Below are positions 7,515-14,288 of a stretch of 40,270 nucleotides of DNA, piece after piece. This stretch comes from Candidatus Omnitrophota bacterium. Its GTDB lineage: Bacteria; Omnitrophota; Gorgyraeia; Aquiviventales; Aquiviventaceae. Position 1 is the first letter of the stretch, and each line of letters starts with the position of its first letter. The notes under the pieces are model-generated. The model was not told the origin of the DNA. It did no database searches and saw nothing but the letters and a program-made list of their open reading frames with translations. The position numbers and the translations under genes were made by a program. Where the stretch lies: the NCBI GenBank assembly GCA_023247255.1, contig JAHFGV010000023.1, positions 1-40,270 of the forward strand. The letters run 5' to 3'.

Positions 7515-7523
7515 GGGGATAAT
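7504..7523 (-). repeat. Right terminal inverted repeat of the IS1595-type element
   Basis: Exact reverse complement of 5714-5733. It ends 24 bases before the vapB start codon and reads GGGATAAT outward, which contains a possible outward -10 box. Confidence 0.85.
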
Positions 7524-7547
7524 CACCAGACAAATTACGGGGGATCT

Positions 7548-7757
7548 ATGACACAGGTAACCGTGTCGTCTAAGTATCAGGTGGTCATTCCGAAGGACGT
7601 GCGGCGTCAGGTACCGCTACGGACGGGACAGAAGCTCTCTATCGTAGTGAAGGAAGGGCTGATTGCCCTGCTGCCCGACCGGCCCTTGGCATCGTTTAGG
7701 GGATTTCTAAAGGATATGAAGACCGGAGAAATCCGAGAAAAACGTGATCGACTCTAA
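7548..7757 (+). CDS. VapB-type antitoxin (AbrB/SpoVT fold)
   Basis: A 69-residue antitoxin. The AbrB-like swapped-hairpin DNA-binding domain fills residues 1-45 with the usual VSSKYQVVIPKDVRRQVPLR and GQKLSIVVKEGLIALLP pattern. The short C-terminal tail (FRGFLKDMKTGEIREKRDRL) would wrap around the toxin. It lies 5 bases before vapC and is surely co-transcribed with it. VapB proteins normally repress their own promoter through an upstream palindrome. Here only 24 bases separate the start codon from the IS1595-type element, so the native operator has probably been displaced. Confidence 0.85.
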   Translation: MTQVTVSSKYQVVIPKDVRRQVPLRTGQKLSIVVKEGLIALLPDRPLASFRGFLKDMKTGEIREKRDRL

Positions 7758-7762
7758 TCGCT

Positions 7763-8134
7763 ATGCTGCTCGTTGACTCCTCAGGATGGCTGGAATTCTT
7801 TATGAATGGACCGCTCGCCAGTACCTACGCGCAGCACTTGAAACATCCCAACGACATCCTGACACCCACCATCGTCCTGTACGAAGTCTATAAGGTCATC
7901 AAGCGTCAGCGAAGCGAGGAAGAGGCGCTGATCGTCGCCGCACAAATGGGCAAGACCCAGATCGTCCCGCTCACCGATACTATTGCTTTAACCGCCGCGG
8001 ATGCCAGTCTCACCTATCAACTGGAAATGGCCGACGCGATTGTCTACGCGACGGCGCTAACCCACAAGGCGACACTGGTAACGAACGACGCGGACCTCGC
8101 TTCCCTTCCAGGAGTGGCCTATCACAAGAAATGA
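7763..8134 (+). CDS. VapC-type PIN-domain toxin
   Basis: A 123-residue PIN-domain ribonuclease toxin, probably cleaving tRNA or rRNA as characterised VapC enzymes do. The four acidic residues of the active site are visible: D5 in LLVDSSGW, E41 in VLYEVYKV, D91 in MADAIVYA and D109 in LVTNDADL. The length is typical, and the frame is intact, so the toxin should be functional when freed from VapB. It follows vapB by 5 bases. A second, broken PIN-domain gene of a different type lies at 38026-38217. Confidence 0.88.
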   Translation: MLLVDSSGWLEFFMNGPLASTYAQHLKHPNDILTPTIVLYEVYKVIKRQRSEEEALIVAAQMGKTQIVPLTDTIALTAADASLTYQLEMADAIVYATALTHKATLVTNDADLASLPGVAYHKK

Positions 8135-8245
8135 AGAACGGCTACTTCGAAGCTCCTACTCATTGTGTATGGTAGCATCGACATTGACGCTCGGTGCCAT
8201 TGGATTCTTCGTTTTATAACCTTCTCTGTCATCCTTGGAAAAACT

Positions 8246-8443
8246 TTGGCGCTTCCGGGATTAGCCTGGGCATTCTTCCCCCTCTCCCTGAAAAGGGAGA
8301 GGGCTGGGGTAAGGGTGGGTTGATGGAGGGAAATGTGCCAATCGGATCGGCTTCACTCTTTCTCTTCCCCTCACCCGTTCCCTCTCCCTTTGGGGAGAGG
8401 GAAGTGTTGTTCCTTTTACCCACTGCAAAGCCGGAAGCGCCAA
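8246..8443. repeat. 198-bp palindromic MITE-like element
   Basis: The ends are perfect 13-bp inverted repeats, TTGGCGCTTCCGG at 8246-8258 and its complement at 8431-8443. Inside, two further hairpins are themselves arranged as inverted copies: CCCTCTCCCTGAAAAGGGAG near 8282-8301 and CCCTCTCCCTTTGGGGAGAG near 8380-8399. The whole region between vapC and nrtR otherwise holds only the nrtR promoter. The CCCTCTCCC/GGGAGAGGG core resembles intergenic repeats seen in many bacteria. No gene is supported here; reading frames across it are low-complexity shadows. Confidence 0.7.
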
Positions 8444-8456
8444 TCATTTTATCTCC

Positions 8457-8486
8457 TTGACACTAGTGTATTGCATACACTATATT
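8457..8486 (+). promoter_or_regulatory. nrtR-nadA promoter
   Basis: TTGACA at 8457-8462 and TATATT at 8481-8486, spaced by 18 bases. The first palindromic operator fills almost exactly the spacer, so a bound regulator would block RNA polymerase directly. Confidence 0.75.
8464..8482. promoter_or_regulatory. Palindromic operator 1 (probable NrtR site)
   Basis: TAGTGTATTGCATACACTA: perfect 8-base arms around TGC, lying between the -35 and -10 boxes. NrtR regulators bind palindromes upstream of their own and NAD genes; the half-site here is TAGTGTA. Confidence 0.75.
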
Positions 8487-8499
8487 TGTATTGGCTGGT

Positions 8500-8517
8500 T
8501 AGTGTAGAGGATACACT
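8500..8517. promoter_or_regulatory. Palindromic operator 2 (probable NrtR site)
   Basis: TAGTGTA, five bases, TACACTT: the same half-sites as operator 1 with one mismatch, centred 36 bases further downstream. It covers the GAGG ribosome site and ends 3 bases before the nrtR start codon. Confidence 0.7.
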
Positions 8518-8519
8518 TA

Positions 8520-9224
8520 ATGATGAACTCGCGCGGCGACACAAACGGATATCTTCCCAAACATGCCCTGGCAGTTGACGTGGTGCTCTTCACCATCCAG
8601 GCAGCTCAGCTTAAGGTGCTTTTGATCAAGCGACGGCAGCCTCCCTACCAAGGCACCTGGGCGCTGCCAGGAGGAATGGTCGGCCGCGATGAATCGGTGG
8701 ATACCGCCGCTCTGCGCGCGCTTCAGGAAGAAACCAGCATCGGAAACGTTTACCTGGAACAGCTCTATACTTTTGGAGAGCTCAACCGCGATCCGCGCGG
8801 CCGCGTCATTACCGTAGCCTATTACGCCTTGGTCAACGCCGAGCAGGTGAGCCTGCGGGGATCTTCCGTGCGCAAGACGGCCGCTTGGTTTGCCGTCAAG
8901 CAACTGCCTCCGGTTGCGTTCGACCATCGGCGCATCGTGGAATACGCCCTGGCGCGGCTGCGGAACAAAATCAACTACACCACCGTTGGGTTTCAGCTTC
9001 TGCCTAAGGCCTTCACCCTGACGGAGCTGCAGAGCTCTTACGAGGTAATCTTGAACCAATCCCTCGATAAACGAAATTTCCGACGCAAGATGCTGCAACT
9101 GCGGATTCTGGCGAGAATGCGAGAGTTTAAGAAAAAAGGGCGGCAGCGGCCCGCGAGGCTCTATACCTTTACGGAGCCCAAGGTCATCAAGCTTCAGGAA
9201 AAAGGGATCATCGTGCCGTTTTAA
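8520..9224 (+). CDS. NrtR-type regulator of NAD metabolism (Nudix-HTH)
   Basis: A 234-residue protein with an N-terminal Nudix domain (about residues 15-145) and a C-terminal winged-helix domain (about 150-234, FTLTELQSSYEVILNQ and LDKRNFRRKM), the NrtR architecture. NrtR senses ADP-ribose or related products and represses NAD biosynthesis genes. The Nudix box is degenerate: G-x5-E is kept, but the REUxEExGU part reads RALQEETSI, losing the first glutamate and the glycine, which favours sensing over hydrolysis. The next gene, 41 bases on, is nadA, and two palindromes cover the promoter, so the pair is probably autoregulated. ATG at 8520 or 8523 could start translation. Confidence 0.88.
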   Translation: MMNSRGDTNGYLPKHALAVDVVLFTIQAAQLKVLLIKRRQPPYQGTWALPGGMVGRDESVDTAALRALQEETSIGNVYLEQLYTFGELNRDPRGRVITVAYYALVNAEQVSLRGSSVRKTAAWFAVKQLPPVAFDHRRIVEYALARLRNKINYTTVGFQLLPKAFTLTELQSSYEVILNQSLDKRNFRRKMLQLRILARMREFKKKGRQRPARLYTFTEPKVIKLQEKGIIVPF

Positions 9225-9228
9225 AAGG

Positions 9229-9256
9229 CAGCACACAGCAGAGAGCACACAGCAAA
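9229..9256. repeat. Heptad repeat locus A
   Basis: Four consecutive 7-base units with the consensus CAGCACA (variants CAGCAGA, GAGCACA) fill the nrtR-nadA gap. No inverted partner is seen nearby. It belongs to a class of 7-nt periodic intergenic sequences found at several sites in this window. Confidence 0.6.
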
Positions 9257-9265
9257 AAAGAGGAT

Positions 9266-10243
9266 ATGTCCTACCGTGGGAATGGAAACGGAATCAGTCA
9301 TCCATCGACGAATGGGCATGAGCCTGCCCATTATGCGATGCTGAAGGAAAAGATTGCGATCCTCAAGCGTGAGCGCAACGCGGTGATCCTGGCGCATAAC
9401 TACCAAGAGGGCGCGATCCAAGACGTAGCAGATTTTGTGGGAGATTCCCTCGGGCTTGCTCGTTCAGCCCAGAAAACCGAGGCTGAGATAATCCTTTTCT
9501 GCGGCGTGCACTTCATGGCCGAAACGGCGGCGATGCTATGCCCCGATAAAACCGTTCTCATCCCGGATCTTGCAGCGGGCTGCTCACTGGCCGATATGAT
9601 CGTTCCTGAGCAGATCCGAAGCTGGCGCTCGAAACATCCGGATGGCGTTGTCGTCTGCTACATCAACACATCAGCCGCGGTCAAAGCGGAATGTGACTGG
9701 TGTGTCACTTCAACTAACGGCCTTAAAGTCATCGAACACATCCCGTCTGAGCGAGAAATCTTGTTCGTGCCTGACTACTACCTGGGAAGCTACCTGAAGG
9801 CAAAAACGAAGAGAAAAATCCATCTCTGGAAAGGCTACTGCCCTGCCCATGCGGCGATTTTACCTGAGCAGGTGGACCGGCTGCGAGAGAAACATCCGGA
9901 TGCGGAGTTTTTGATGCACCCGGAGTGCGGCTGCACCACCAAGCAGATGCATCTGGCCGATCAAGTGCTTTCAACGGAGGGAATGGTGCAGTACGCCGCG
10001 CGCTCAAATGCAAAAGAGTTTATAGTAGCGACGGAGACAGGAATTCTCCACCGCATGCGCCAGCAGAATCCTGAAAAGCAATTTTATCCAGCCAGCGAAC
10101 ACGCCACCTGCCACCACATGCAGAGAAACACCTTGGAGAAAGCCTTCCTGTCACTGGTGAAACTAGAGCACGTGGTGACGGTAGCGCCTGCCATTGCCGA
10201 GCGTGCGCTGCGACCCATCCAGCGCATGCTGGAAATCGTTTAG
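9266..10243 (+). CDS. Quinolinate synthase A
   Basis: NadA condenses iminoaspartate with dihydroxyacetone phosphate to quinolinate in de novo NAD synthesis and holds an oxygen-sensitive [4Fe-4S] cluster. The 325-residue length and motifs fit: NAVILAHNYQEGAIQDVADF near residue 38, FVGDSLGLAR, YINTSAAVKAECDWCVTSTN and HPECGCTTKQM. The three cluster cysteines match the known positions by context: C106 in AAGCSLAD, C192 in KGYCPAH and C282 in HATCHHM, about 86-90 residues apart as in characterised NadA. It is the second gene behind the NrtR-type regulator, so NAD status probably controls it. The GAGG upstream is very close to the ATG. No nadB or nadC is in the window. Confidence 0.96.
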   Translation: MSYRGNGNGISHPSTNGHEPAHYAMLKEKIAILKRERNAVILAHNYQEGAIQDVADFVGDSLGLARSAQKTEAEIILFCGVHFMAETAAMLCPDKTVLIPDLAAGCSLADMIVPEQIRSWRSKHPDGVVVCYINTSAAVKAECDWCVTSTNGLKVIEHIPSEREILFVPDYYLGSYLKAKTKRKIHLWKGYCPAHAAILPEQVDRLREKHPDAEFLMHPECGCTTKQMHLADQVLSTEGMVQYAARSNAKEFIVATETGILHRMRQQNPEKQFYPASEHATCHHMQRNTLEKAFLSLVKLEHVVTVAPAIAERALRPIQRMLEIV

Positions 10244-10252
10244 GCGAAAGAC

Positions 10253-10301
10253 GTGGGGCGGGGAAAGCAAAAGAAGGGGCAGGGAGCGGGAGGCACAGGA
10301 A
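10253..10301. repeat. Heptad repeat locus B, left part
   Basis: Seven in-phase 7-base units rich in G, such as GTGGGGC, AAGGGGC and GGGAGGC, directly after the nadA stop. Read on the other strand they resemble the C-rich units at 10404-10480, so the two parts form a loose palindrome across the nadA-fabD convergent gap. The 236-base gap contains nothing else recognisable; it might act as a terminator. Confidence 0.55.
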
Positions 10302-10403
10302 CTGATCAGAGCTCCCTACGGACATTGAAAGCCGGAAGTCGTTCTTCTTTTATTTTAAAACCAGTCATAGTACTCTTCATCTCGAATTTCTTGCTCTGTC
10401 TTT

Positions 10404-10480
10404 CCCTACCCCCTGCCCCGCTCCTCTTGCCCCCTCGTTGATTTCCCCCACGCCCCCTGTCTCGTGCCCCTTGCCCCATC
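10404..10480. repeat. Heptad repeat locus B, right part
   Basis: Eleven consecutive 7-base steps keep one phase from 10404 to 10480. Typical units are CCCTACC, CCCTGCC, TCTTGCC, CCCCACG, TCTCGTG and CCCCATC. The last unit touches the fabD stop codon. Confidence 0.55.
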
Positions 10481-11409
10481 TAGGCGTCAGGGACAACGTT
10501 GAGTTGGATAAAATCTTCCGGTTCGTTGATCGCAAGGCCGCTGACCGAAGAATCGATACGACGCAAAAGGCCGGTGAGAATCCGAGCGGGGGGAAATTCA
10601 AGGAAGGTCGTAGCGCCTGCTTGAATGAGGCTGCGCATGGAAGACTGCCAGAGAACCGGACTGACGATTTGTTTCACGAGCAGCTCGCGTATCTGATCAG
10701 GGTCTTTGACCATCTCGCCGGTGACGTTGCTAATGACCGGGAAAATCGGCGGACGGATCTCTACTTTAGATAAAACCTCCTTGAATTTCATCGCGGCCTG
10801 TTGCATCAATGGCGAGTGAAAAGCGCCCGAGACCTCAAGCTTCATCGCCCGCTTGGCACCCTTCTGTTTGGCTAACGCTTGTGCCCGATCAATCGCATCC
10901 AGAGAACCAGACAGAACGACTTGCTCGGATGAATTGAAGTTGGCGGCGACGGTCCCGGATTCCACACACACAGCCTCGATCACCTCCAACGAGAGTCCCA
11001 CCACCGCAAGCATCCCTCCTTTATGATGGGCAGCGCAATCAGCCATTAAATCCCCGCGCGCTTGGACAAGGTAGAGGGCGTCGGTGAATCTGAGAGCATC
11101 AGCCACAGCAAGCGCCGTGAGTTCCCCAAGACTCAAGCCGGCTACGCCAACGGGCTTGCGAGAAACGTTCTTAACGTGAAATGCAGCGAAGGCGGCGATA
11201 GCAGTTACGAATAAGGCAACTTGGCATTTGTCTGTTTGGAACAGCTCTTCGGCTGGGCCTTCAAAACAGAGTGCCGCGATGTCAAATCCAAGATGGGTAT
11301 TGGCTCGTTTGTAGATGTCCCGCGACTCGGCAAAGCGGTCGTAGAACGTACGCCCCATCCCAATCGCTTGAGCACCCTGCCCTGGAAAAAGATAGGCGAA
11401 CCCAGCCAT
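10480..11409 (-). CDS. Malonyl-CoA:ACP transacylase
   Basis: FabD moves malonyl groups from CoA to acyl carrier protein, supplying FabH and the elongation cycle. The 309-residue protein shows AYLFPGQGAQAIGMG at the N-terminus, the nucleophile serine S93 in AGLSLGE, and the catalytic histidine in VSGAFHSPLM (about residue 202). The arginine-containing QARGDLM segment that binds the malonyl carboxylate lies near residue 118. It is the last gene of the recG-to-fabD string, 114 bases after fabH. The usual followers fabG and acpP are absent: the next gene is nadA on the other strand, so those functions must be encoded elsewhere. Confidence 0.96.
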   Translation of the reverse strand: MAGFAYLFPGQGAQAIGMGRTFYDRFAESRDIYKRANTHLGFDIAALCFEGPAEELFQTDKCQVALFVTAIAAFAAFHVKNVSRKPVGVAGLSLGELTALAVADALRFTDALYLVQARGDLMADCAAHHKGGMLAVVGLSLEVIEAVCVESGTVAANFNSSEQVVLSGSLDAIDRAQALAKQKGAKRAMKLEVSGAFHSPLMQQAAMKFKEVLSKVEIRPPIFPVISNVTGEMVKDPDQIRELLVKQIVSPVLWQSSMRSLIQAGATTFLEFPPARILTGLLRRIDSSVSGLAINEPEDFIQLNVVPDA

Positions 11410-11423
11410 CAGAACTGACTACC

Positions 11424-11515
11424 AGCACATAGCGCATGGAGCAGATAGCAGATAGATGGAAGGAGCGGAAGAACTGTATGCCATTTTCTATGTGCTATAT
11501 GCTATGTGCTATCTG
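11424..11515. repeat. Heptad palindrome locus C
   Basis: In the fabH-fabD gap, the left arm (11424-11453) contains AGCACAT, AGCGCAT and AGCAGAT units with a 2-base slip. The right arm (11488-11515) contains CTATGTG, CTATATG and CTATCTG units in strict 7-base steps. The right arm uses the complementary words of the left, so the transcript could fold into a hairpin with variable register. Confidence 0.7.
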
Positions 11516-11523
11516 CTAACAAA

Positions 11524-12522
11524 TCACCATTGCAAGAGAATAGATCCCCACGTCAAGCCGGCGCCAAAAGCGACCATAACGATGTGATCGCCGCGTTTGA
11601 TGCGGCCTTCCTGGATGACTTCATAGAGGGCGATGAGGTTAGAGGCGGCAGAGGTATTGCCGTATCGCTGCAGGTTCATGTAGACCTTTTCGAGCGGCAG
11701 ATCCGCCCACTTGGCGACAGCCTCGATGATCCTTGTGTTGGCCTGATGGGGGATGAAACACTCCACATGCTGGCGGCTTATCCCGGCTTGCTCAAGCACG
11801 CGCTTAGCCGATTCCCCCATTCGCCGCACCGCCAGCTTGAACAATTCCGTTCCGTTCATTTTCAGAAAGTGAAGCCGCTGGTCAACGGAGCTGTGCGATG
11901 GGGGATGCTTAGAACCTCCCCCTGGCATGTAGAGCATGTCCGCCGCTTGGCCATCACAGCCCATATCGGTCGCAAGAATTCCGCCACGCTCAACCGGAGC
12001 CATCACGCAGGCCCCTGCCCCATCCCCGAAGAGTACACAGGTGGAACGGTCGGTCCAGTCGATAAAACTGGAAATCACCTCGGCACCGACGACTAGGGCA
12101 TTTCGGTACCGACCCGTCATAAGATACTGCTGAGCGGTGATCATGGCAAAGATCGATCCCGAGCAGGCAGCAGACAGATCAAAGCAGGTCGCAGACTTGG
12201 CTCCCAAACGGCGTTGCACCAGGCAAGCAGCCGAGGGAAAGAGCATATCCGGCGTGGTGGTCGCTATAATGAGCAAATCTAGATCCTTGGGATTCAGGTG
12301 AGCCTGGTGGAGTGCTTCACGCGCCGCTTCATAGGCCAGGTCACTGGTAGTCGTCCCCGGCTCTGCGATACGGCGTTCCTTGATGCCGGTTCGTGTCATG
12401 ATCCATTCATCGTTGGTATCGACGATCTTGGCCAGGTCATGATTGGTCAGAACCTTTTTGGGCACATGCATGCCTAGGCCAATCACACCGACCCGCTTAT
12501 GCAATGAAGGGTTAGACACCAT
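11524..12522 (-). CDS. Beta-ketoacyl-ACP synthase III
   Basis: FabH starts type II fatty-acid synthesis by condensing acetyl-CoA (or another primer) with malonyl-ACP. The catalytic cysteine is in SAACSGSIFA (about residue 120 from the chosen start), histidine in FIPHQANTRI and asparagine in YGNTSAASN, giving the Cys-His-Asn triad. I chose ATG 12522 (MVSNPSLHKRVGVIGLG) because it begins just before the first conserved strand; an earlier ATG at 12579 would add 19 residues that cross the heptad repeat in the plsX-fabH gap. It lies between plsX and fabD, as is common in bacteria. The length of 332 residues is normal. Confidence 0.95.
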   Translation of the reverse strand: MVSNPSLHKRVGVIGLGMHVPKKVLTNHDLAKIVDTNDEWIMTRTGIKERRIAEPGTTTSDLAYEAAREALHQAHLNPKDLDLLIIATTTPDMLFPSAACLVQRRLGAKSATCFDLSAACSGSIFAMITAQQYLMTGRYRNALVVGAEVISSFIDWTDRSTCVLFGDGAGACVMAPVERGGILATDMGCDGQAADMLYMPGGGSKHPPSHSSVDQRLHFLKMNGTELFKLAVRRMGESAKRVLEQAGISRQHVECFIPHQANTRIIEAVAKWADLPLEKVYMNLQRYGNTSAASNLIALYEVIQEGRIKRGDHIVMVAFGAGLTWGSILLQW

Positions 12523-12540
12523 CAGGAATTCCGGATGTCT

Positions 12541-12584
12541 GATTTTCGATCGTCGATTGATGAAATGGGAAATCGACAATCGAC
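12541..12584. repeat. Heptad palindrome locus D
   Basis: The plsX-fabH gap holds GATTTTC and GATCGTC units (12541-12561) facing two AATCGAC units (12571-12584). The right words are the complement of the left core GTCGATT, so the arms form an inverted pair 9 bases apart. The word is the same as at locus E (26594-26663), 14 kb away. Confidence 0.65.
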
Positions 12585-12600
12585 AATGCCAGTATTTGCA

Positions 12601-13614
12601 TTATGAGGAGGGAACGTGCTGGCTGTGGCGTTGGATGGATTCTACCATATGCTGATTCAGCTCATGGCGCACAGACTCGTAGGCCACGCGGATGGCGTTC
12701 TTGATAGCCTTGCTGCTGGATGCGCCGTGGGCGATGATGGAAACGCCGTTGACACCCAAAAGAGGAGCTCCGCCACGCTCGGCGTAATCGACCTCCGTGC
12801 GAAAGCTCAAGAAAGCCTCACGGGCCAGCCAGGCGCCCAGCCGGGTCATTAGATTCATGGACAACGCACGTTTGAGGAGTTGATGCATCGTCTGTGCGAT
12901 GCTCTCAGCAGTCTTCAGGGCAACGTTGCCTGCAAACCCGTCGCAGACGATCACATCAAATTCCCCGGAGAAGATGTCACGACCCTCGACATTTCCGACA
13001 AAGTTCACCCCTGAAGACTCAAGCAAGCTGTAGGCTTCCTTGATAAAATCCGTGCCCTTGGATTCCTCCTCGCCAACGTTGAGCAGGCCTATCGTCGGAC
13101 GCTGTTTGCCCATGACCCATCGCACGTAGGCTTCACCCATCAAGGCATACTGAAGCAGATGCAGCGGTTTGGGATTGATGTTGGCACCGACGTCGATCAA
13201 GAGGGTGTCTCCTTTCAGACCGGGACAGAGGATGGCGATCCCCGGCCGTTCGATACCCGGTAACAACCCTGCAATGAGGGTGCTGGCGGCAACGACGGCT
13301 CCGGTATTTCCGGCAGAGACAAAGGCGTTCACCTGTTTGTTTGCCAAAAGTTCCACCCCGATAGCAATCGAGGACTCGCGCTTTTTGCGCACACTCACCG
13401 CTGGGGACTCCTCCATGCCGATGACATCCGGGGCATGGACGATGGAGAGGTTGGCCGGTCGTTTGGGATAATGCGCCAGGCTCTGTTCGACCGCCGGGCG
13501 TTGGCCGACCATAATAATCTCTATGGGAAGCTCTCGGGCGGCCCGTATGGCGCCAGCGACCGTCGTCTCTGGCGCTTGATCGCCTCCCATGGCATCCAAC
13601 GCCACTTTGATCAT
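12601..13614 (-). CDS. Phosphate acyltransferase PlsX
   Basis: PlsX converts acyl-ACP to acyl-phosphate for glycerol-3-phosphate acylation, linking fatty-acid and phospholipid synthesis at the inner face of the membrane. The 337-residue protein begins VALDAMGGDQAPETTVAGA, has LIDVGANINPKPLHLLQYAL and VCDGFAGNVALKTAES, and ends with the ASSSKAIKNAIRVA segment, all typical. It starts 4 bases after rpmF, the classical rpmF-plsX-fabH arrangement, so transcription is almost certainly shared. No anomaly is seen. Confidence 0.95.
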   Translation of the reverse strand: MIKVALDAMGGDQAPETTVAGAIRAARELPIEIIMVGQRPAVEQSLAHYPKRPANLSIVHAPDVIGMEESPAVSVRKKRESSIAIGVELLANKQVNAFVSAGNTGAVVAASTLIAGLLPGIERPGIAILCPGLKGDTLLIDVGANINPKPLHLLQYALMGEAYVRWVMGKQRPTIGLLNVGEEESKGTDFIKEAYSLLESSGVNFVGNVEGRDIFSGEFDVIVCDGFAGNVALKTAESIAQTMHQLLKRALSMNLMTRLGAWLAREAFLSFRTEVDYAERGGAPLLGVNGVSIIAHGASSSKAIKNAIRVAYESVRHELNQHMVESIQRHSQHVPSS

Positions 13615-13618
13615 GTCA

Positions 13619-13816
13619 CTATGCTTTGGCGGAATCCTTAGAGCGCACAGTAATCACTTGTCGTCCCCGGTAGTAACCACAGGCCAGGCAGGCGTGATGG
13701 GCAAGCACGGGACGTGCACATTGCGGACAGGATACAATGGCTGGGATCGACAACCGCCAATTGGCTCGCCGTTTATCTCGGCGAGATCGGGCATGTTTTC
13801 TCGTCGGTGTTGGCAT
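13619..13816 (-). CDS. 50S ribosomal protein L32
   Basis: A 65-residue zinc-ribbon ribosomal protein. The N-terminus PTPTRKHARSRRDKRRANW is the basic rRNA-binding extension. The zinc cysteines are C30 and C33 (CPQC) and C43 and C46 (CLAC), followed by GYYRGRQVI. All four cysteines are kept, so this is the zinc-dependent form. It sits 20 bases after the DUF177 gene and 4 before plsX. Confidence 0.96.
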   Translation of the reverse strand: MPTPTRKHARSRRDKRRANWRLSIPAIVSCPQCARPVLAHHACLACGYYRGRQVITVRSKDSAKA

Positions 13817-13836
13817 TTGCTTTCTCCTTCAGTCCT

Positions 13837-14247
13837 TCACTGATTCCGATGCTCACAACTGTTGTGATTCCAGTTCTGGCCGCAGGAAATGCACAAACCC
13901 TTACAGTCGGCCTGGCAGACGGGAATCATGGGATAGGTCAGCATGATCTCCTGACGCACGTCCTCGGTGATGTCTACCACATCCGGCGGGTCGACCGTAT
14001 AGCTGAAAACCGCTTGGGGTCGAACGACGACAGAAAATTCATCCAGACATCGAGCACACAGGCAACATAAGGTACAACAGACCTGAATCCGTACCACCAA
14101 TTGGCGTTCCACTTTAGTGATGAAAGCATCCACCTTGAAGGGCTCATGCAGGTGAACGTCAAACCGATCCATATCGAGGGGACGGGAATCGTAGCTGATA
14201 TGTTCCTCTAGCCCGGACTCAGGAACACGATTGACGTGGATTTTCAT
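13837..14247 (-). CDS. DUF177 (YceD-like) protein
   Basis: DUF177 proteins sit beside rpmF in most bacteria; YceD-family members have been linked to 23S rRNA or ribosome assembly. From ATG 14247 the protein has 136 residues and starts MKIHVNRVPESGLEEHISYD as expected for the family. It carries CCLCARCL in the middle and CQADCKGLCISCGQNWN near the end, a likely metal-binding set. An earlier in-frame ATG at 14292 overlaps the coaD stop as ATGA and would add 15 residues. The homologous start and AGAGG upstream favour 14247, but coupling through 14292 is possible. Confidence 0.88.
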   Translation of the reverse strand: MKIHVNRVPESGLEEHISYDSRPLDMDRFDVHLHEPFKVDAFITKVERQLVVRIQVCCTLCCLCARCLDEFSVVVRPQAVFSYTVDPPDVVDITEDVRQEIMLTYPMIPVCQADCKGLCISCGQNWNHNSCEHRNQ

Positions 14248-14288
14248 GGTGGCTTCGACCTCTTGCTGGTTAGAACCCACAACTCGAT

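Larger units (their letters stand above)
5714..7523 (+). mobile_element. IS1595-type element with DUF3800 passenger gene
   Basis: An 1810-bp element bounded by perfect 20-bp inverted repeats, ATTATCCCCTTGACAAAGTA at 5714-5733 and its reverse complement at 7504-7523. Similarity may extend a few bases on both sides (CC after the repeat, GG before it). It holds two convergent genes that meet at a shared TTAA: an IS1595-type transposase on plus and a DUF3800 gene on minus. No convincing 8-bp target duplication was found at either plausible boundary. The insertion lies between the methyltransferase gene and vapB. Confidence 0.85.

Noticed and set aside
5703-7535. Eight-base target duplication for the IS1595-type element
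   Set aside because: None of the plausible end positions gives matching 8-bp flanks, so no duplication is claimed.
8194-8578. Several overlapping ORFs on both strands before nrtR
   Set aside because: They read through the 198-bp palindromic element and give Pro/Gly/Ser low-complexity text.
10253-10480. Possible tRNA or small RNA in the nadA-fabD gap
   Set aside because: No cloverleaf arms or TTC loop found; the gap is explained by 7-base periodic G- and C-rich units.
11506-12133. Plus-strand ORF of 196 residues opposite fabH
   Set aside because: Antisense to FabH catalytic sequence; no independent support.
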